Assembly: GCA_019022495.1 (NCBI GenBank)
Contig: JAFEKR010000061.1
Location: forward strand, 124,001-188,000
Direction: 5' to 3'
Length of the DNA: 64,000 nt
Origin: Epichloe hybrida
Lineage: Eukaryota; Ascomycota; Sordariomycetes; Hypocreales; Clavicipitaceae
Part shown: positions 11,110-22,428 of the stretch, piece by piece
Position numbering within the stretch: the first letter of the stretch is position 1
Layout: each line of letters starts with the position of its first letter
Made by a program: the position numbers and the translations under genes
The notes under the pieces: generated by a model
What the model saw: the letters and a program-made list of their open reading frames with translations, nothing else
What the model was told of the DNA's origin: nothing
Database searches by the model: none

Positions 11110-11553
11110 CGAAATTTGGGCGAGATTTTTGACGGCTATTAGCTGTGTAGATTACATACTAGAATAGTGTAGCTGTTTGGAATGCGAATAAATGGGATTC
11201 TTGATACGCACTCAGGAAGCCAATAGCTTGCCTTTTTGGACCTTTTCTTGGGGGGGGGAAGACGGGAATCGCGTATGCAATTTTCATGCAGGTTGCTTCA
11301 TTAGTCGATAGATGTTCCCTTTCTCTTTCTCTCGCTGTCGACCATGACTCTCATAGAGATTTAGGCATCGCAGTTGATTCCACCCATTGCTTCCTCTGGC
11401 ACAAATGGCTTTCCTTTCAGCGGGTTGAGCGCGACACGTCACGTGACTTCGCGTTCTTTGGCTCACGGTCGCGTTTCTCCACCAATCCTTTCCTCAGGAC
11501 AAGTTTGGAGATCAATTTTCACATTGAAATATGAATTAATGAAAGTTGCATTC
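11110..11553. promoter_or_regulatory. Shared RAD18-POL32 promoter region
   Basis: A 444-bp interval between two divergent start codons. It contains a run of nine G (11250-11258), a perfect GTCACGTGAC palindrome (11438-11447) and three TCGCGT words (11269, 11449 and 11469), which are the reverse complement of ACGCGA, a variant of the MluI cell-cycle box. Both genes act at replicating forks, so joint regulation is plausible but not shown. Confidence 0.5.
11438..11447. promoter_or_regulatory. GTCACGTGAC palindrome (E-box type)
   Basis: A 10-bp perfect palindrome with a CACGTG core, located 107 bp before the POL32 start. CACGTG is bound by bHLH factors such as Cbf1 in fungi. No target assignment is possible here. 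Confidence 0.4.
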
Positions 11554-13057
11554 ATGGATGAACATCAAAAGTTTCTCGCTGATCGCCTGCTCAGCGATCG
11601 ACCGGTATGCTTCAGATCATTTTTCTCCAAGATTCTATACTGACCAAGACAGATCACTTATCGCAACCTAAGCAGATCCCTAAATATTCACGTCAATACT
11701 GCTAAAAGGTATGGCTCTCGCCCATTTATGTCTATTGTATAGCATGAGTAGTAATATTTTTTGCTTCTGGACATTGAAACATTCCAGCATGCTCTTTCAA
11801 TTTCATCAGTCCCAGAGCATTCAGAAAAACAGCACCATTCGAGCTACGTATCTGATATGCGGAACATTAGTGCCGTCAGACCTAATAAAAGACGAGCACG
11901 AAAACAAGGAATCATTCTCTCAAACCGATGATTTGCTCCATGTGGCAAAGGAAAGTACCTTGACGTTGGCAGGGGAAGACCGTTTGCAACGTAAGTGGTC
12001 CTGTGTCGTCAGACAACCCAATTTTGACCATATTGTAGAAGCACTGAATTCGTACGAATCTGTCACATCGATACACATTTATGGACTATCGCCAAAAACT
12101 CCGGGAAATTCTTGGTCACAGGAAGTTCAACCGCCAAGGTGTGGAAATAAGGACAGTGCGATTGTCGACAAGCATGGCGCAATTTACAATCCCAGAGTCC
12201 GACTTCGAGCTCCTAAATCCATTCTCAGTCCTGTATCGTCCTCGCATATTGTGCCCACGGAGTCCTCTGCGGAACAAGCAGATACGGCAAAGAAGCTGCC
12301 ACTACAGAGCTCGACTCCGAATGACAGACCGCGAAGTCATACACGCGAAACAGGTCTAGCGAAAGCAACAGGCCGAATGGCATCGGGGAGCATTTTTGAA
12401 TCATTCGCAAAAGCAGTTCCAAAGTCGCATATCAAAGCTGCAGAACCAACACAACAAGAGAATGGCGCAGACATGGCACTGTCCGATGACGGCGACGCTG
12501 ATGACTCTGACATGTTACCAATCAAATCTCAATCTCAGTCGCGCTCTGAAGCGAAGACACGTACACAACGAGAGGAAGTACTAAGGCGCATGATGGAAGA
12601 GGAAGACGATTCTGAACAATCTGACGTCGAGGAGGTATCTGCGGCGGTTAATCAACAAGCAGAGGAGAAAGTAGGACTTGAAGCGGGAGCGGAAGCTGGA
12701 CAGAAATCAGAGATATCTGCAAGTGATGCACCGTCTGAAATAATCTCAGGTGTAGATAATGGGAGGCGTCGAGGCAAGCGCCGAGTGGTACAAAAGAAGC
12801 GGATTCTAGATGAGCAAGGATACATGGGTATGTGGGCCACACGAGCGACAAATGACCATACTCAACGAGCTAATGTCTGCGCTTCCACAGTCACGATTCA
12901 GGAGCCAGGGTGGGAATCCTTCTCGGAAGACGATACTGACCAGCCACCGATAAAAAAGCCAACGCTGGCTTCCACTCCAAGCTCATCCGCGAAGTCAAAG
13001 AAATCGAGTGGTAAGGGGGCTCAGGGCAGCATCATGGCCTTTTTTAATAAGAAATGA
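11554..13057 (+). CDS. POL32: DNA polymerase delta subunit 3 (Cdc27/Pol32 family)
   Basis: Non-essential or accessory subunit linking the delta polymerase to PCNA and to translesion synthesis. Exons 11554-11604, 11653-11708, 11788-11990 and 12039-13057 give about 442 aa. The start MDEHQKFLADRLLSDRP joined to ITYRNLSRSLNIHVNTAK and MLFQFHQ matches the family's winged-helix N-terminus. A 48-nt segment, 11991-12038, has GTAAGT and TAG ends. It contains no stop and is a multiple of three. Splicing it aligns QEALNSYESVTSIHIY with homologues, so I take it as an intron. The middle is acidic and disordered. The last residues QGSIMAFFNKK are a textbook PCNA-interacting peptide. Confidence 0.88.
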
Positions 13058-13783
13058 CGCATTTGTGAAACGGAAATGAACAAATGGGTTTCTCGCAGTA
13101 CCAATGATTATTGGATGGGACCATGTATTCTGAGATTGTTCCTCTCGAACCCTCTCCCTTACTAGTAAAAGTAATGCCCTTTCCATTTCCGGCTACCTGA
13201 GCGCCATAGTCAGAGCTGAATCAGTCCATTATCTATACCTGGAACTCTGTCAATGCACAAGACGTGAGCGAAATAACACGTCTGCTTGGCGATAATGTAG
13301 AGGCATTTAAAGGTTCCGCCAGAAACGATCGGTTCGCTTCCTGAAACGCTGGGCAGACTTTGACTCGTAGAAATGAATCTCAAAGGCTTATGCCATTTTT
13401 AGGGGGACAAATTTCGTCCCAACCATTAGTATTTTTGAAGCCGCGGGCAACAGACAAGACGATGGCATTTTGGGTCACTCATGAACCTGTCGCGCCGAGC
13501 ATGTCTTCTGGGTCATAGCCTCATGAGAGAAGGAGGCTCATCCGAAACTTGGGCAGGGCAACACCTTGCAACCTACTACTTTGGCTCATCGTGGCGTCTA
13601 TGGGGGCGATCTTTTATAAATCACAGTTAGACTCATCATCGTGATGATGATGACTTTTTTATTTCAGACACTTCCCAACATATAGTTGGCATTGTAGACA
13701 TAAGCAAGGAGTCCATTGCCTTGATCCTGAAGGAAATTCGGCGAAGGCAGCAAGTGATTTTGGAAGGTAGAGAGGCCCACGCG
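13058..13783. other. Convergent spacer POL32-GH125
   Basis: A 726-bp gap between the 3' ends of POL32 and the GH125 gene. It holds a short CATCATCGTGATGATGATGAC imperfect palindrome near 13634. I see no conserved frame. Confidence 0.5.
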
Positions 13784-15567
13784 TTACGGCTCATATCGAG
13801 TGATACCGGAAGAAAATATTAAATGCGGCTTCCTCTTGGCCAGATCTAGAATAGTGCTTGCAAAAACACCATTTGCCCACGCAAACCAGCTTCGAGTATA
13901 CTGCTTGGAGTGGTTTACATTCACACTCTCATGAACGAGACCCAGCTTAGAAGACTTGAGAACCATGTCAAGGCACCGCTCAATCTCTTCATCGTCTTCC
14001 GATGTCTGAGCTTGGATAAGCACGCTCATTGGCCAAGCATTTCGTAATCCAATATGAGGTCCTTTGTCGATAAAGTCAGCCCGCTTGTCAAATCGATTAT
14101 TGCGCAGAATATTCTCACCGCCTATTCCACTGAAATCTTTCCCTTTCAGATAATAAGGATTGCCTAGCTTGTCCAAGAGCATTTTTCTTGTATTCTGATA
14201 AATTGGATCTTCGACTTTGCAAAAGCCCATGACAGGTAGAGCCATGAGCGAGGGATAATTCGCGTCATCCATAAGTATCGAAGAGCCATATCCATCGACT
14301 TCGTATGCGAATACATCACCGTACTTTTTGTGTGTCACCACCCCGTTCTTTAAGACAGCTGACCGGAGCGTTTCACTCCAATGCTCCAAGCTTTTCGCCA
14401 AGGATACCTTACCGGCTACCGCAAGGAATTTTGAGGCCCGTTGGAGCTCGACAGACATCATGGCGTTGGCGGGGATGAGGAAGCCCAGGATCGTTGCATC
14501 ATCGCTGGGCCGAAAAGCAGACCGCACAAGCCCTGTACCACTGTTAAGAGGATTGCCAATTCCCTGCAAGTTTAGGGTCTCGGTTCCAATATTTGTCCAT
14601 CTCTGGAATGTGTAGTCGTTACCAGCGAATTTGTCCGTTTCAGGATCAAAGGTCGGCTTGGATTGCTGTTCCAAAACGTACAGCAATGCGTCCACCGCCT
14701 TGATCCATCTTTCATTCACGAATTCGGTTGAACCTGTGTTTTCGTAAAAGTCGTTTGCGAGCGCCAGAAAATGAGCTAATGAATCAAGTTCATATTTGCA
14801 CTCAAATACTGCATTGGGTTCGTACAATGGGTGAACGACATCGTCTTGTCCGTTGCTTGTGATTGGTAGGTCGGATATAGGAGGCGGCTGAAAAGCGTTA
14901 CAATATGGAGATTCAATCACATACTCTGCTTGCGTGTTTATGGCACCAAGAATCAAATTGAGGATAGCAGAGTCTTTCTTTGCCAGGGTCTGGTAAGGGC
15001 GAAGCTGATTTGTCGAATCTCGCAACCATTGCGCGACGATATCGCCCGTTATTACGAATGTTTGTGGTCCTTCCCATGCACCATCATCCAAACTTGTCCT
15101 TGATCCGCCGAATCGCATAAAACCTGCGTTCTTGCCGCTGGTGTGAAATTTGATTGTAGTATCCGTAGTCGATGGAAAAGCATTCTCGAATAGTCGTGCT
15201 AGGTCCGGGTCTTTCATTCTTGAGGTAACTTCTTCAATAACCCTCTCAATTTCCACGGAATTGAAAGTACGGCAGCGTTTGTCTGGCCTCTGAAAAGGCA
15301 ACGACAATGGACCGGAGCTAAACGGGCGGCTGTGTTTTGTCAGCCATTATGCGTGGAGCTTCAAGTAAAGCAGAAGGCTACTTGCTGTGGAACAGAGGCG
15401 TATGAGGCATATTCTGGACAAGCACCAGCAGCCCAATGCAGAGGGTCCTGTGGCTCTCCTATCGCCGTTGCTTTTTGTATAAAAGACGCGCCGAGAACTG
15501 CGCATGATAAACCCAATCTTATCATGCTGAAGAACGGTTGAGCAGCAAAAGGTGCGTTGCTATGCAA
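13784..15567 (-). CDS. GH125 exo-alpha-1,6-mannosidase (Mug157-like), secreted
   Basis: Glycoside hydrolase family 125 removes terminal alpha-1,6-mannose, and in fungi the proteins enter the secretory pathway. Exon 1 is 15567-15386 and exon 2 is 15317-13784 (571 aa, or 557 if it starts at the Met at 15525). The N-terminus has a hydrophobic signal (MIRLGLSCAVLGASF) followed by CPEYASYA. The join gives VPHSGPLSLPFQRP and the family core: ARLFENAFPSTTDTT, WLRDSTNQLRPYQ and YEVDGYGSSILMDDANYPSL. The 68-nt intron only keeps frame with a GCAAGT donor, i.e. a GC-AG intron with TTTAG acceptor and GGCTGAC branch. GT alternatives give the wrong phase or cut the conserved region. Confidence 0.87.
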
Positions 15568-16395
15568 AGACTCGGCCTATCAAAGGTAATGGCATTAGTA
15601 GACGGAGAAGAGCATGCTTGTTTCAAGTTGAGCTTCAAATAGTTAATCGTGCCACACCCCACCACTTTTGGTTATTGGATGTCTCTGACCACTATTAAGG
15701 GTAGTGCTTATTAATGCAATGGACCACTTGGTGAAACAGACTACTTTAATAATAAAATACCTTCAACCGTAGATTCTACCATCAATAGCTGTTACAATAA
15801 GCATGATATCAATCGCGTTGCGCGCCTTTAATTGCAGGCACAACTGCGCGGGCTAACCGCAGCCGCAATTGCGAGCGTGTCACTAGTAGCGTGGCCTCTT
15901 GTTACGAGTCCTGATAATAAACTAGTCTGATATCATCAAAGTCATTAGACTAATCAGATTGATTAATCCTAACCAATACTAACCTATTTTTAATCTCAAG
16001 TCAGCCTAATCGAACCGTTCTATTAGATCAATCAATCCGAGTTATCCAACCTGTCTAATGTTTACATTTGGTAGACCAGTTAGACTAATTAATTGCAACT
16101 ATTACAAGCTAATATCTGAATTAATGAATCCAAGTCATGTAATTAATCTAATAAAACTAGAGTTTTACTAGTTGTAAATCCATTAAGTCTTCTAATACTA
16201 ATCAGATATTTTACAAGAATGAAGTGCTAGATACCAAATGCAATATCCACGCACGGTAGACATGTGCTATCCTCCCGACGAATTCTTGCAAATACCGTAC
16301 CAAACAAGGTATCGTATTGAGGCATAATAAGCACGTGGGAGGCTTGGCATTAACAATTCGTCTGGTGTTCTTGCGGCCCTGCGCCTTTAGACTGC
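15568..16395. repeat. AT-rich spacer, probable degenerate element
   Basis: An 828-bp stretch without a gene. From about 15900 to 16215 it is AT-rich and made of repeated words such as TAGACTAAT, CTAATCAGAT and ATTAATC. Just before, at about 15828-15874, lies a GC-richer segment with CAATTGC/GCAATTG inverted words. It has no coding content. The likely explanation is a mutated transposon fragment, but no terminal repeats or domains identify it. Confidence 0.4.
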
Positions 16396-17953
16396 TTACC
16401 ATCCCCATGTCCTGCTGGACGCTGTGAACACAGGCGGCTTCCATTGAATCCGAGCAGGGTCAAGCACCCTCCTCATTTTGAGTTTCCGCCTTTCTCTCTG
16501 TTTTATGAGGTTTTCTGGAATAACAATCTTGTGATCGCTTTTGTGGTAAACTTGCATTTTCATGGCTTGGAGGGTATGCTCCACATCCTGGGTCGTCATT
16601 GCAAGCGCTGACGATACTGCTTCAATCGTCACTTTGTCATCTCGTTCGTTATACCCCATCAAGAGATCAAGAATGTTCTCCGACCAGTATTGACGATAGC
16701 TGAGTAAGCCCAAGTCCGACAGAGGCTTCTCCGGTGATCCCAACTTGCCTTCTATCTTTGAAAGCTCGTAAGAAAACTGTATCAACAATCTTCCATACCC
16801 CTTTCTTTGATATTGAGGCAAAGTCAGGATACAAGCTACATTGTATCCATCAGCGCTTTCTTTTTCCTTGGAGAAATATCCCACAATGTGGCAACCCTTG
16901 TCCGTTCGACTAGTCATAACGTAGAATAGAAACGGATCAACGTCATAGTAAAGTGTTTTGTGATCCAAGAACATTTTGGATAAGAGACATAGGTTCCGAC
17001 ACCAGGTCCTCTGCCGGCGACCGTCTATTTCAAAAAATGACACATAGTCGTCCCGATATATCTCATTCCCTGGTGGGTGTTGAAGGGTGCATTTTCTCCG
17101 GTGTCGCAAAAAGGCAGTTTCGTCACCATAATAGCTCAAACAAAATTCGCAAACGAAAATGACGTCTTCTTGGCTAAAGACTTCTGGGTAAGGCGAGAAG
17201 TACCACGGGAAAAGATCATTCTTGCCAAATTGAACTCTTGAAATGTTTCTGATTCGAGATATTTCAGCAGGATTCTGAGTCATAGACCCCGAAGTTCTTA
17301 GTTTTTCTATCTCTTCCTCCCTGCTAAATTCTTCATCCTCTTTCTTCGGATCGTCATCTTTATCATCCGTATCTCCATCGTCAACTACTACAGCAGTCGA
17401 AGTCGCATCAGCGCTCGCTTGGGTAGTCGGCTCTCCTTCAAGTCCGCCCGAAGATGTATGAGCTTGAGCTTGTGATTCTACGAATTCTGGAATAGAACGG
17501 TCAGTGTTGAGTTAGAAGTCGAAGAGCTTTGACCATACCCGTCCAAGGATGAGGCGTCGCAGCCTCAGAATTCACCGATTGTTCCCTTTTGCTAGGCCTC
17601 TTCTGGCCTTTTTTGGGAGGTGGCGCCCTTTTGATTTGCGAAGGTGCTTTCTTTGCTTTTGGGTCTTTCGGCTTGTCTTTGTCGGGATTTGGCCATTCCA
17701 CATCTTGTGTGAAGTCGATTCTTGCGACAGGAACCCATTCGTCCAATCGCTTATTGAAATTATCGAAGTTGCAGTAGAATTGTTTTCCACTCTTGGTCTC
17801 TTTGATACTGAGAATCTCAGCGCGGCGTGGCTGTCCATCTTTCTCAACCCAAGCAATACAACCAGTTTTAAGGGTATCAGCTGTTGCTAGACCTTTCTGC
17901 CGTGGAGTGTCGGATCCTACGGCGGGCTCTCCGGTCGGTGTGCTCACCGCCAT
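16396..17953 (-). CDS. ESA1: MYST histone acetyltransferase Esa1 (NuA4 catalytic subunit)
   Basis: Acetylates H4, H2A and H2A.Z as the catalytic subunit of NuA4, with roles in transcription and DNA repair. Exons 17953-17539 and 17486-16396 (501 aa). The 52-nt intron uses GTATGG, a CTAAC branch and CCAG. An N-terminal Tudor-knot chromodomain lies at about residues 25-95 ([20 protein letters not shown]). The MYST domain begins after [13 protein letters not shown]. It has a C2HC zinc finger (CEFC ... H ... C), the acetyl-CoA loop QRKGYG, the catalytic Cys at about 357 in NVACILTLP and the Glu at about 391 in GSPEKPLSD. Length and order match fungal Esa1. Confidence 0.95.
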
Positions 17954-18283
17954 GGTATGAGGCTGGAACTTCGTAACGGGACGTGATAGGAGCCTTATGC
18001 TTGCTCTCCGGCGTCATAACGAATGTTCGAAATGCGCGACGTGCACGAAGGCGGTCAGCGGGCAAGTTCAGAATTTTCCTCCAACCTCGATTATCGCCTC
18101 ATTAGATGCATAATTCGGAGTATATGCAATGCATTGATTGGATCATTATCTTTTGATTTGACAAATGATTCTATTCTATTGTGAGCAAATTCAGATTCTT
18201 TGAATGTCATACAATACGTGCTGACTTGTACCAGCGCCAACTAATCATTTCATGTGTCCTTGACCAAATTATGCACCTCGATA
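17954..18283. promoter_or_regulatory. Divergent ESA1-REX4 promoter region
   Basis: 330 bp between divergent starts. An ATG at 18251 opens a four-codon upstream frame before the REX4 start. No other motif is clear. Confidence 0.4.
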
Positions 18284-19246
18284 ATGGCTGAATTATCTTC
18301 CAATTGGAAGAAGCTACAGGCAACTTTATCAGGTCACAAGCAAGCGCCAACGTCAACAACCAAAAGAAAAGCAGGCGGTAAAACACCACGTTCAGACGAA
18401 GTGCAGAAACTGTTTAGTAAAAAGCCTCGCAGTTCTTACCATCAAATAGAAGAAAGCGCCCCATCCAGAAAGATGGGTGGCGTACATAGTTCAACGATGA
18501 GCAATGCCATGAGCGATACTCAGATTCCGTCACTCGAGCTTTGGACCAAGAAAGACAAGATATCAAGCGAGTCATTAGCAGACGTGTATAATCTTGGTGT
18601 AAAAAACATTCCTTTTATTATGAAGTCTCAGAACGATAAGGTCAATCACGGTCGATCACACAATCTTGATGTTGGCAAATATGTTGCTGTAGACTGCGAA
18701 ATGGTTGGAGTCGGGCCCGGTGGGCATGAATCAGCTCTTGCCCGGGTCAGCCTGGTCGACTTTCATGGACGCCAGATATATGATTCTTATGTCAGACCGA
18801 CAGAACGAGTTACAGATTGGAGGAGCCATGTCAGCGGTGTTTCTCTAAAGGAGATGAAATTTGCTAGGGACTTCGTCGAAGTGCAGAAGGACGTTTCTGA
18901 TATTCTCCAGGGACGAACTTTGATAGGACATGACATCAAACACGATTTGGAAGCGTTGAAACTTTCCCATTCCCCAAGAAACATCCGAGATACCGCCAAG
19001 CACCCAGCGTTCAGAAAATTTGGTCATGGCCGGAAACCTGCTTTACGGAACCTAGCTCAGGAGCTTCTCGGGGTCAGCATACAGCAAGCTTCACATTCTA
19101 GTACCGAGGATGCACGTGTCGCGATGCTCTTGTTTCGCAAAGACAAGTCTAATTTCGATATTGATCATGCGAATCGGTATCAGCAAGCCATCATAACAGT
19201 CCCAAAGGCAAAGGGGGAGCTAAAGAAGCGTAGGAAAAGGCGGTGA
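18284..19246 (+). CDS. REX4: RNA 3'-5' exonuclease Rex4
   Basis: DEDDh-family exonuclease implicated in pre-rRNA processing (ITS1) in the nucleolus. Single exon, 320 aa, starting at MAELSSNWKKLQ. The same frame extends 30 bp upstream without an ATG. The exonuclease motifs are all present: ExoI AVDCEMVGVG, ExoII LIGHDIKHDLEAL and ExoIII HSSTEDARVAMLLF. The first 120 residues are basic and disordered, and the C-terminus ends in a lysine/arginine cluster (LKKRRKRR) that may serve nuclear or nucleolar targeting. Confidence 0.92.
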   Translation: MAELSSNWKKLQATLSGHKQAPTSTTKRKAGGKTPRSDEVQKLFSKKPRSSYHQIEESAPSRKMGGVHSSTMSNAMSDTQIPSLELWTKKDKISSESLADVYNLGVKNIPFIMKSQNDKVNHGRSHNLDVGKYVAVDCEMVGVGPGGHESALARVSLVDFHGRQIYDSYVRPTERVTDWRSHVSGVSLKEMKFARDFVEVQKDVSDILQGRTLIGHDIKHDLEALKLSHSPRNIRDTAKHPAFRKFGHGRKPALRNLAQELLGVSIQQASHSSTEDARVAMLLFRKDKSNFDIDHANRYQQAIITVPKAKGELKKRRKRR

Positions 19247-19480
19247 CAAGAGAATTAGGTTATATCGCCATGAGCTCTTGAATACAAATTCGCAGGTCAA
19301 TCTCGCGAGACCCTCGTCTCGTGTATTAAATGCAAATTTTGTTGGCGCGTCAAACAGAAACGTGGCGTTACTATTATGCCAGCTACCGCTTGACGGCCAG
19401 AGCTAGCTTCTTTGAACAAGTAAAGAATGGCTTTGGCAAGTCCCACAAACGCACTATATAACATGATGTCTCAATATATT

Positions 19481-21236
19481 TCACAGAGGTATACCTTCCA
19501 TCAGCTCCAGTGTTCCTTCTCGTCCCACTGTGATTATCACGTCTCCTAGCGTCTTAGTGATAAATCCAGCTTCACAATAGGTAAAATAGTACTAATTACG
19601 AACCACGTTAGCCCAAATTATATATCATGACAAATATTCTCCTGGACGTACCTCCCATTTCCTGCGGAAAACCTCGATCTCCTCTTTAGATAATCCTGGG
19701 TGGTTGAGCAACAGTGCCGCTTTGATCTTGTCGTCGAAGTGATTCTGAAAGTTCTCATTCCACAAACGCAAGGCCTTCGTATAATGCCCTCCGATGTTCT
19801 CAACGTTTTCGATTACCAGTGTTCCATTGGATTGACTACTTATATGACTGAGCAATTGTGTGATTGAGGGTAAGTAGCCACCGGGAAAGATGTACTGGTT
19901 GATAAAACTACACGGTGAACTTGTTACAGGCTATGCCATCACTTTTGCTTTGCAGGGAAAACAGAAACTCACTCTACTGATTTGGAGTATTCCTCGTGAC
20001 GGTTTTCGGGCATCGTTATACACTGAAACATGGCGATGCCTCCTTCCTTCTTTAAAAGCTTGTTGACACAGCTGAAGTAGGTAGAGAGAAACTCTTGACC
20101 AACCGCTTCGAGCATCTCAATCGAGATGATTTTGTCGTATGGCTTCTCTGGTTCAGGTAATTGACGGTAATCGATCAGCTGCACCTGGATTCGATCACTG
20201 AAGCCGGCCTTTTGTATTCTCCTTTCAGCGAGCTCTTTCTGCTCATTTGAAAGAGTAATTGTTGTTACTTGACAGCCTGTTGCTTTGACAGCTTCAATAG
20301 CAAAAGAGCCCCAGCCAGTACCAACCTCAAGAACATGGTCGGTTGGTTTAAGCTTGGCACCGTCGATGAAACGACGAAGTTTCCTCTGTTGTGCTTCTTC
20401 GAGTGTCTCATTTTCTACATTTGAATGATGCTGTTTTCGCCATATCGGGCAAGAATATGTCATATCTTCCGACAGGAACGCCGCAAACATGTCGTTGCTA
20501 ATATCGTAGTGGGCGGAGATGTTCAATAGCGCATTGGACAGTGTGTTGGTGGACCGGACAAGGTACGATACATATCTAAATATGCCCGAGAACAGTGTGG
20601 TACCATTACGCATGCGCTCCCTGTTGATAATGAAGAGCTTTTATTTGGGATTATTATATTGTCTGCTTGCTTCACGCGTTCTGTTGATCATTTCGCACTT
20701 ACTTGGAAGAAGGAAGTCAGGTCTTGACAATGGAAGTCGCCCAACATGTACGCCTCCGAGAATCCAATGTCAGCGAACAACAGTAGTCTCAGCCAGAAGC
20801 TGTCCCTTTTGATGACGATTTCCACTCGGGGTGTCGTGTCTGCTCTCCTTATGCGAGGGTCGCCTGGAGCCTGGTCATCGACGGTACCGGATAGCTTTTG
20901 GCCGAAAACATGGCGAGTCTCACCGGGCTCGTCGACGAGAAGCAACGTCCCAGTTTCGATGTTTCCCAGCATGCTTAATATGGTGGTTTTAGCCACGGAG
21001 ACGGCGGGGGCCCATGCCCAGCCACCTACTGTGCTGCGGAGCACTTCTGTGCCATTTCTAACATGTTTGTTGAGGGCTTTCGGGAATATTGGGAAGGACA
21101 TGATGGAGTCAACGTTTTGAAACCAAGCGTTCACTCTGCCTGCGATGTTGATTGCCTCCGGGAGGATTGATTTGAAACGCTCTGAACCGAGAGCATTGGA
21201 TAGACTTCTGAGTGCACGAATGAGATTCAATTTCAT
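19481..21236 (-). CDS. Cyclopropane fatty acid synthase (CFA/Cma family)
   Basis: AdoMet-dependent methyltransferase predicted to add a methylene bridge to unsaturated acyl chains of phospholipids. Four exons, 21236-20703, 20637-19973, 19907-19652 and 19591-19481, make 521 aa. The introns have GTAAGT, GTGAGT and GTACGT donors. The AdoMet loop is VLEVGTGWGSFAIEA. Other family blocks are HYDISNDMFAAFL, TYSCPIW, DYRQLPEPEKPYDKIISIEM and FINQYIFPGGYLPS. The last small exon (YYFTYCEAGFITKTLGDVI) is recovered only by splicing. The family is bacterial in origin and patchy in fungi. An N-terminal region of about 180 residues precedes the catalytic core, as in bacterial CFA enzymes. Confidence 0.9.
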
Positions 21237-21797
21237 TCAGACCACCAAGCCGGCATGTTTGTTGGGCGGGTGGATCATGGATGTCGCTTGTGGATATGAT
21301 GGTAATCGATATAGGCCAGGGCGTATGTACGATGGGTACTGGTAGACTGGCTCCGCTGATCGGGATTTTGGTACCAATGATAATACTCCGTGCTTGTCAA
21401 GGCTATTGCCCGGCGAATTTATTGGCGTGCTTCGCGGCCTGACAGACACGCCCCGACCGGCGACGACGGTTTTGATAAGAAAGCTACGTCATTTGGAGCC
21501 GCGTCGTCAGTCAAACATCAACCCCATCCATGCACCATCCCTTTGATTGCCTGAACCCGCGACAGGGATTTTGGCTAATAACTACACAAGACAGGGGGGT
21601 GGATAGAAGGTACTTTATCACCCGAGAATTCCCATATTTTTGAAGTACATGTACGGAGTACATACAACTCGTAGTTTCTTTATCCACAGAAGGGGTGGGT
21701 CCGCGACCTGCCTGAGGTCTTTCGGGCACGCAAAGGGCTACTACACGTTGATCAACGCGTCGAAGGCACGAGATCCGTTCGTGCGCAAGTCACCACT
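21237..21797. promoter_or_regulatory. Divergent CFA synthase-RNH203 promoter region
   Basis: 561 bp between divergent start codons. It contains one ACGCGT MluI-type box (21755-21760) 38 bp before the RNH203 ATG. Nothing else is recognisable. Confidence 0.5.
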
Positions 21798-22428
21798 ATG
21801 CAACCACAAGCCGCACCAAAAGACAGCACTATTCGATCGGAAATTGATGCAGCCATGCCAAACCGTATGATGTCAATCGTAAAAAAAGAGAAAGTCGATT
21901 GCGAGAGTACGGTGAATTTGCTACCCTGCTGTATTCATCATGATGGACATATTGACCAAACTTTGGGCTTCTGGACCCCCACCAAACCAACCGGTACGAA
22001 CTTCCATGCACATTTGCACCAAATGCCAGCCTGGTTAGGCGCATCAACTGACATGTGCAGATGAGAACCAAACAACGTACTTTAGGGGTAGAAAAATGAT
22101 TGGCAAATGCATCCGCCTGCCCAAGAACTATACTGGCATTGTCATTCAAACCGAAAACGACGGTGGACAGCGCGACGATGGCCTGGAAGTTGTAAACATA
22201 CAAGATGAAAGCGACGAAAAGGGCATCCAAACTGGCCAAAACCTCCATGTCAATTCTACATTCGATAATATTCTCATTTGGGCACATGGCTCTTCAAGTA
22301 GCAACAGCTCTGGCCAGTATGAGAAGAACGTGGAGGAGTGGCTATGTACGGCTGAAAAAGTAGGTTGCAAATGACCAAATCTGCCAACGCCGTCTCTTGA
22401 CTAATTTTCCCAGATTCATTCACACTGA
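21798..22428 (+). CDS. RNH203: Ribonuclease H2 subunit C
   Basis: Accessory subunit of RNase H2, which removes ribonucleotides embedded in DNA. The gene is visible only after splicing: exons 21798-21993, 22061-22359 and 22414-22428 (169 aa). Exon 1 holds LLPCCIHHDG, the family's opening motif. The join gives DENQTTYFRGRKMIGKCIRL, the signature core. Then come LPKNYTGIVIQ and the C-terminal VEEWLCTAEK. The third exon codes only five residues and the stop (IHSH). It is supported by the CTTGACTAAT branch and CCCAG acceptor. Retaining that intron would give VGCK instead. A 152-codon antisense frame overlaps it but has no family resemblance. Confidence 0.85.

Noticed and set aside
21829..22287. 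152-codon minus-strand frame
   Set aside because: Antisense to the well-supported RNH203 exons and without family resemblance.
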